From Acidobacteriota bacterium (GTDB lineage Bacteria > Acidobacteriota > Blastocatellia > Pyrinomonadales > Pyrinomonadaceae): a DNA stretch of 7,377 bases. The notes beneath the pieces are model-generated. The model searched no databases, was not told where the DNA came from, and saw nothing but the letters and a program-made list of their open reading frames with translations. The translations under genes were made by a program, and so were the position numbers. Where the stretch lies: NCBI GenBank assembly GCA_020199975.1, contig JAIVJP010000306.1, forward strand, positions 1 through 7,377. The letters run 5' to 3'. Every line of letters starts with the position of its first letter. The stretch's first letter is position 1. Positions 5,233-7,377 of the stretch are shown here, piece by piece.

Positions 5233-7239
5233 TTAGACAAACTCAATGTTGGCGATCGGCTCGGGGCCGAGTGGGGATTCAAATATTCGGCTTAGCTCGT
5301 TAATCTCTGAAGTCACACGACAAGGTGGCAGGCTCTTCAGGAACGCGCGCCCGTAGGCTTTGGTACGCAAACGCGGATCGAGCACAGCAAGGACCCCGCG
5401 GTCGGTAGTGCTGCGTATCAGTCGACCCAGTCCCTGCTTCAAACTGATGATTGCCTGCGGCACACTGTACTCGAAGAAACTCGAGCCACCCTCGTCCTCA
5501 ATATAGCGTTGGCGCGCTGCGACTATCGGATCGGTGGGAACGGCGAACGGTAGCTTATCTATGATCACGCACGACAACTGTTCTCCTCTGACATCTACTC
5601 CTTGCCAGAAACTTGAAGTAGCGAAGAGCACGGCATTGGGTGTTTCGCGAAAGATCGCCAGCAGTCTACCCTTTGACGCGCTGCCTTGCAGGAAACACGG
5701 ATAGTCAAGCTCTGGCGTTACAAGATCGTACAGCGACTGCATCCCCGCAAGGCTTGTTGACAGCACAAACGCGCGCCCATCAGTGGCGTTCACAATCTTG
5801 ATGACCTCGGCGGCTGCTGCCTGGGCCCAGTCCGAGGAACGCGGATCGGGCATCTTGAGCGGCAGGTACAGCAGCGCTTGGTTCTGGTAGTCGAAGCTCG
5901 ATTCCGCAATCAGGTCCTCAGCCTTGTCGAGCCCAAGCCGTTCGCGAATGAAGGCGAAATTACCCGCGCTGGAAAGCGTTGCTGAAGTCAACACCACAGT
6001 TTCCACCTGGCCAAAGAGTTTGTCTTCGAGCAGACCGGAAACGTCAATTGGCGAGGCGCGCAGGAAGAAGCCACGGGCTCTGCGTTCCGTCCAGTACACA
6101 AACTTCTTATCGGCTCCGGTAATGATGAACTGAAGGTCAAAGCGAATCTGTCTAATCCGACGCACGAGACTCTCGACCTCAGCCGGTTTATCCTTGAGCG
6201 CATCCAGAGTTGTCTCAAGTCGCGCCAGCGCACCATCGAGGGACATGTAGAGATCCCCGAGTGGAGTCGGGTTAATCTCTCCGCTGCTACTCCTAGTGGC
6301 GAACGTCCCCGGGACGATGGCGTAACGCCCTTCTTCACCGCGGCCCACGCGGAAGCCCATCCAGAAATTTTCCGCAAAGCGCTCTACACGCGAGCAAGTT
6401 TTAGTTACTTCCCGATCTACCTCGGCATTTTCAATGGGTACGGCGCTGATATCGCGCACCAGGTCTTCCACCTGGTAATTCGAAACCTGCGCGCCAAAAT
6501 ATTCTGAGACTACGTCTTCAATCATATGGGCTTCATCAAGAATAACTACGGAATAGTCGGGCAACACATTGCCATAGGCGCTGTTTCTGAGCGCCAGGTC
6601 GGCAAAAAACAGATGATGATTGACCACGACAATGTCCGCATCCTGAGCCCGATTTCGCATCCGGGTAATGAAGCAGGGATCGAAGTCCGGGCACTTCTGT
6701 CCGATACAAGTTTCGGAACGCGCGTCTATGTGGCGCCAGAAGGAAAGATGCTCGGGAAGATTTGCCAACTCCGCGCGGTCACCCGTAAGAGATTCTCTCG
6801 ACCAATGGGTCACATCCTCAAAGTAATCGCCTTCATCAAGCCCGTCGAGAACTGGCGAGCTCTGAGCCCGATTGAGTCGCTGCAAACAGACGTAGTTATT
6901 TCGTCCTTTCATGTACGCGGCCGTGAACTTTTTCAACAACACTCTCTGCAGGAATGGAATGTCCTTCTCCATCAGTTGTTCCTGGAGATTCTTTGTGCCG
7001 GTAGAGATGATCACACGCCCTCGCCCCCCGAGCGCCGCCGCCACTGCGGGAACAAGGTAAGCCAATGTCTTTCCCGTTCCCGTTCCGGCCTCCACGATCA
7101 AATGGTGTCGATCTTCGAGCGCACGCATCACCGCCTTAGCCATCTGAATCTGGCCGGGACGGTATTCGTATTCGGGATGTGCCCGGGCGATTAGACCGTC
7201 AGGTCCAAAAATTTCTTGCATTGTGATCGAATTTACCAT
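5233..7239 (-). CDS. dinG: DinG/XPD-family ATP-dependent DNA helicase with iron-sulfur cluster
   Basis: This is a 668-residue superfamily 2 helicase, usual length for bacterial DinG/YoaA proteins. These unwind DNA 5' to 3', including D-loops and R-loops, in repair and replication-conflict resolution. Walker A AGTGTGKT is at 51-58 and the DEAH box at 235-238. Four cysteines between them, Cys118 (NYVCLQR), Cys178, Cys183 and Cys189 (CIGQKCPDFDPC), match the XPD-type 4Fe-4S ligands. VVNHHLFFADL follows at about 205-215. The C-terminal helicase lobe has SSFWQGVDVRG and motif VI QGLGRLIR (602-609). All key residues are present. There is no added exonuclease domain of the kind found in Firmicutes DinG. 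The start is the ATG at 7239, with Met7 as an alternative; neither has a ribosome binding site. queD follows 163 bases downstream on the same strand. DinG and YoaA are close relatives, so the gene symbol is tentative. Confidence 0.92.
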   Translation of the reverse strand: MVNSITMQEIFGPDGLIARAHPEYEYRPGQIQMAKAVMRALEDRHHLIVEAGTGTGKTLAYLVPAVAAALGGRGRVIISTGTKNLQEQLMEKDIPFLQRVLLKKFTAAYMKGRNNYVCLQRLNRAQSSPVLDGLDEGDYFEDVTHWSRESLTGDRAELANLPEHLSFWRHIDARSETCIGQKCPDFDPCFITRMRNRAQDADIVVVNHHLFFADLALRNSAYGNVLPDYSVVILDEAHMIEDVVSEYFGAQVSNYQVEDLVRDISAVPIENAEVDREVTKTCSRVERFAENFWMGFRVGRGEEGRYAIVPGTFATRSSSGEINPTPLGDLYMSLDGALARLETTLDALKDKPAEVESLVRRIRQIRFDLQFIITGADKKFVYWTERRARGFFLRASPIDVSGLLEDKLFGQVETVVLTSATLSSAGNFAFIRERLGLDKAEDLIAESSFDYQNQALLYLPLKMPDPRSSDWAQAAAAEVIKIVNATDGRAFVLSTSLAGMQSLYDLVTPELDYPCFLQGSASKGRLLAIFRETPNAVLFATSSFWQGVDVRGEQLSCVIIDKLPFAVPTDPIVAARQRYIEDEGGSSFFEYSVPQAIISLKQGLGRLIRSTTDRGVLAVLDPRLRTKAYGRAFLKSLPPCRVTSEINELSRIFESPLGPEPIANIEFV

Positions 7240-7377
7240 TTAAACCGACATAAGCGATCCGTCGAGTAGAGAGGAGGCGCGTAAGTGTGTAGGTCAGTAG
7301 CTTCCGATGTATCAACTCTTTCGAGCGTCGTGGCAAATGGCCACCAGACCATGCAACACGTTTCCTCCTCCCTCTCT
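7240..7377. other. Region upstream of the helicase gene, no firm gene
   Basis: No recognisable protein is seen. Two weak candidates exist. On the minus strand, an ATG at 7352 opens 39 codons that stop at 7233, overlapping the helicase ATG, with GGAGGAGG 11 bases upstream. On the plus strand, a GTG at 7285 has GGAGG (7273-7277) seven bases upstream and stays open to the window end, which could be the beginning of a divergent gene. A GTGGC/GCCAC stem (7330-7344) with a 5-base loop is also present. Confidence 0.3.

Noticed and set aside
5070..5282. 71-residue N-terminal extension of QueD
   Set aside because: It lies in the palindromic repeat and overlaps the antisense 3' end of the helicase gene; QueD proteins are about 120-130 residues and the ATG at 5069 fits this.
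6526..7194. Long plus-strand frame of 222 codons opposite the helicase
   Set aside because: It is a shadow of the helicase gene, whose complete motif set is on the minus strand; the plus-strand translation resembles no protein.
1..7377. CRISPR array, tRNA, rRNA, insertion sequence or prophage
   Set aside because: There are no regularly spaced repeats, no cloverleaf or rRNA-like stretches, and no transposase, integrase or phage structural reading frame.

Overview
The window looks like chromosomal DNA of an acidobacterium, most probably the Blastocatellia/Pyrinomonadales group. This rests on moderate GC, the style of the NtrC-type regulator and TPR protein, a PilB relic whose residues resemble acidobacterial PilB, and an intergenic palindromic repeat of a type I recall from acidobacterial and verrucomicrobial genomes. 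The placement is inference; no rRNA or other marker gene is present. I see no tRNA, rRNA, CRISPR array, insertion sequence or prophage gene.

Layout. Bases 2-622 (+) hold the C-terminal part of a TPR protein cut by the left edge. Bases 623-960 carry no intact gene but hold two decayed fragments: about 45 codons from the core of a type IV pilus ATPase (PilB) with a broken Walker A, then the first 28 codons of a GNAT acetyltransferase with a good ribosome binding site. Bases 962-1183 (-) encode a small Cys-rich DUF5522 protein, and 1283-1792 (-) a membrane-anchored protein of unknown function. Next comes a signalling cluster: a single-domain response regulator (1901-2293, -) divergent from a two-gene operon. 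That operon encodes a small cytoplasmic histidine-kinase-like protein (2524-3210, +) and an NtrC-family sigma-54 activator (3245-4675, +). Convergent to it, on the minus strand, lie queD (4689-5069) and a DinG-family iron-sulfur helicase (5233-7239), separated by a 163-base spacer that contains the palindromic repeat.

How the genes may work together. The kinase-like protein keeps the phospho-accepting histidine box but has lost every recognisable ATP-binding box. It therefore looks more like a phosphotransfer protein (compare ChpT or Spo0B) than an autokinase. With a stand-alone receiver on one side and an intact sigma-54 activator on the other, the cluster could be a phosphorelay fed by a kinase encoded elsewhere. 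QueD points to 7-deazapurine (queuosine) or pterin metabolism, and the helicase to DNA repair; nothing in the sequence ties these two to the signalling genes.

Most worth a second look: the ATP-box-less kinase, the pilB and GNAT relics, the repeat that artificially lengthens the queD reading frame, and a possible short reading frame overlapping the helicase start.
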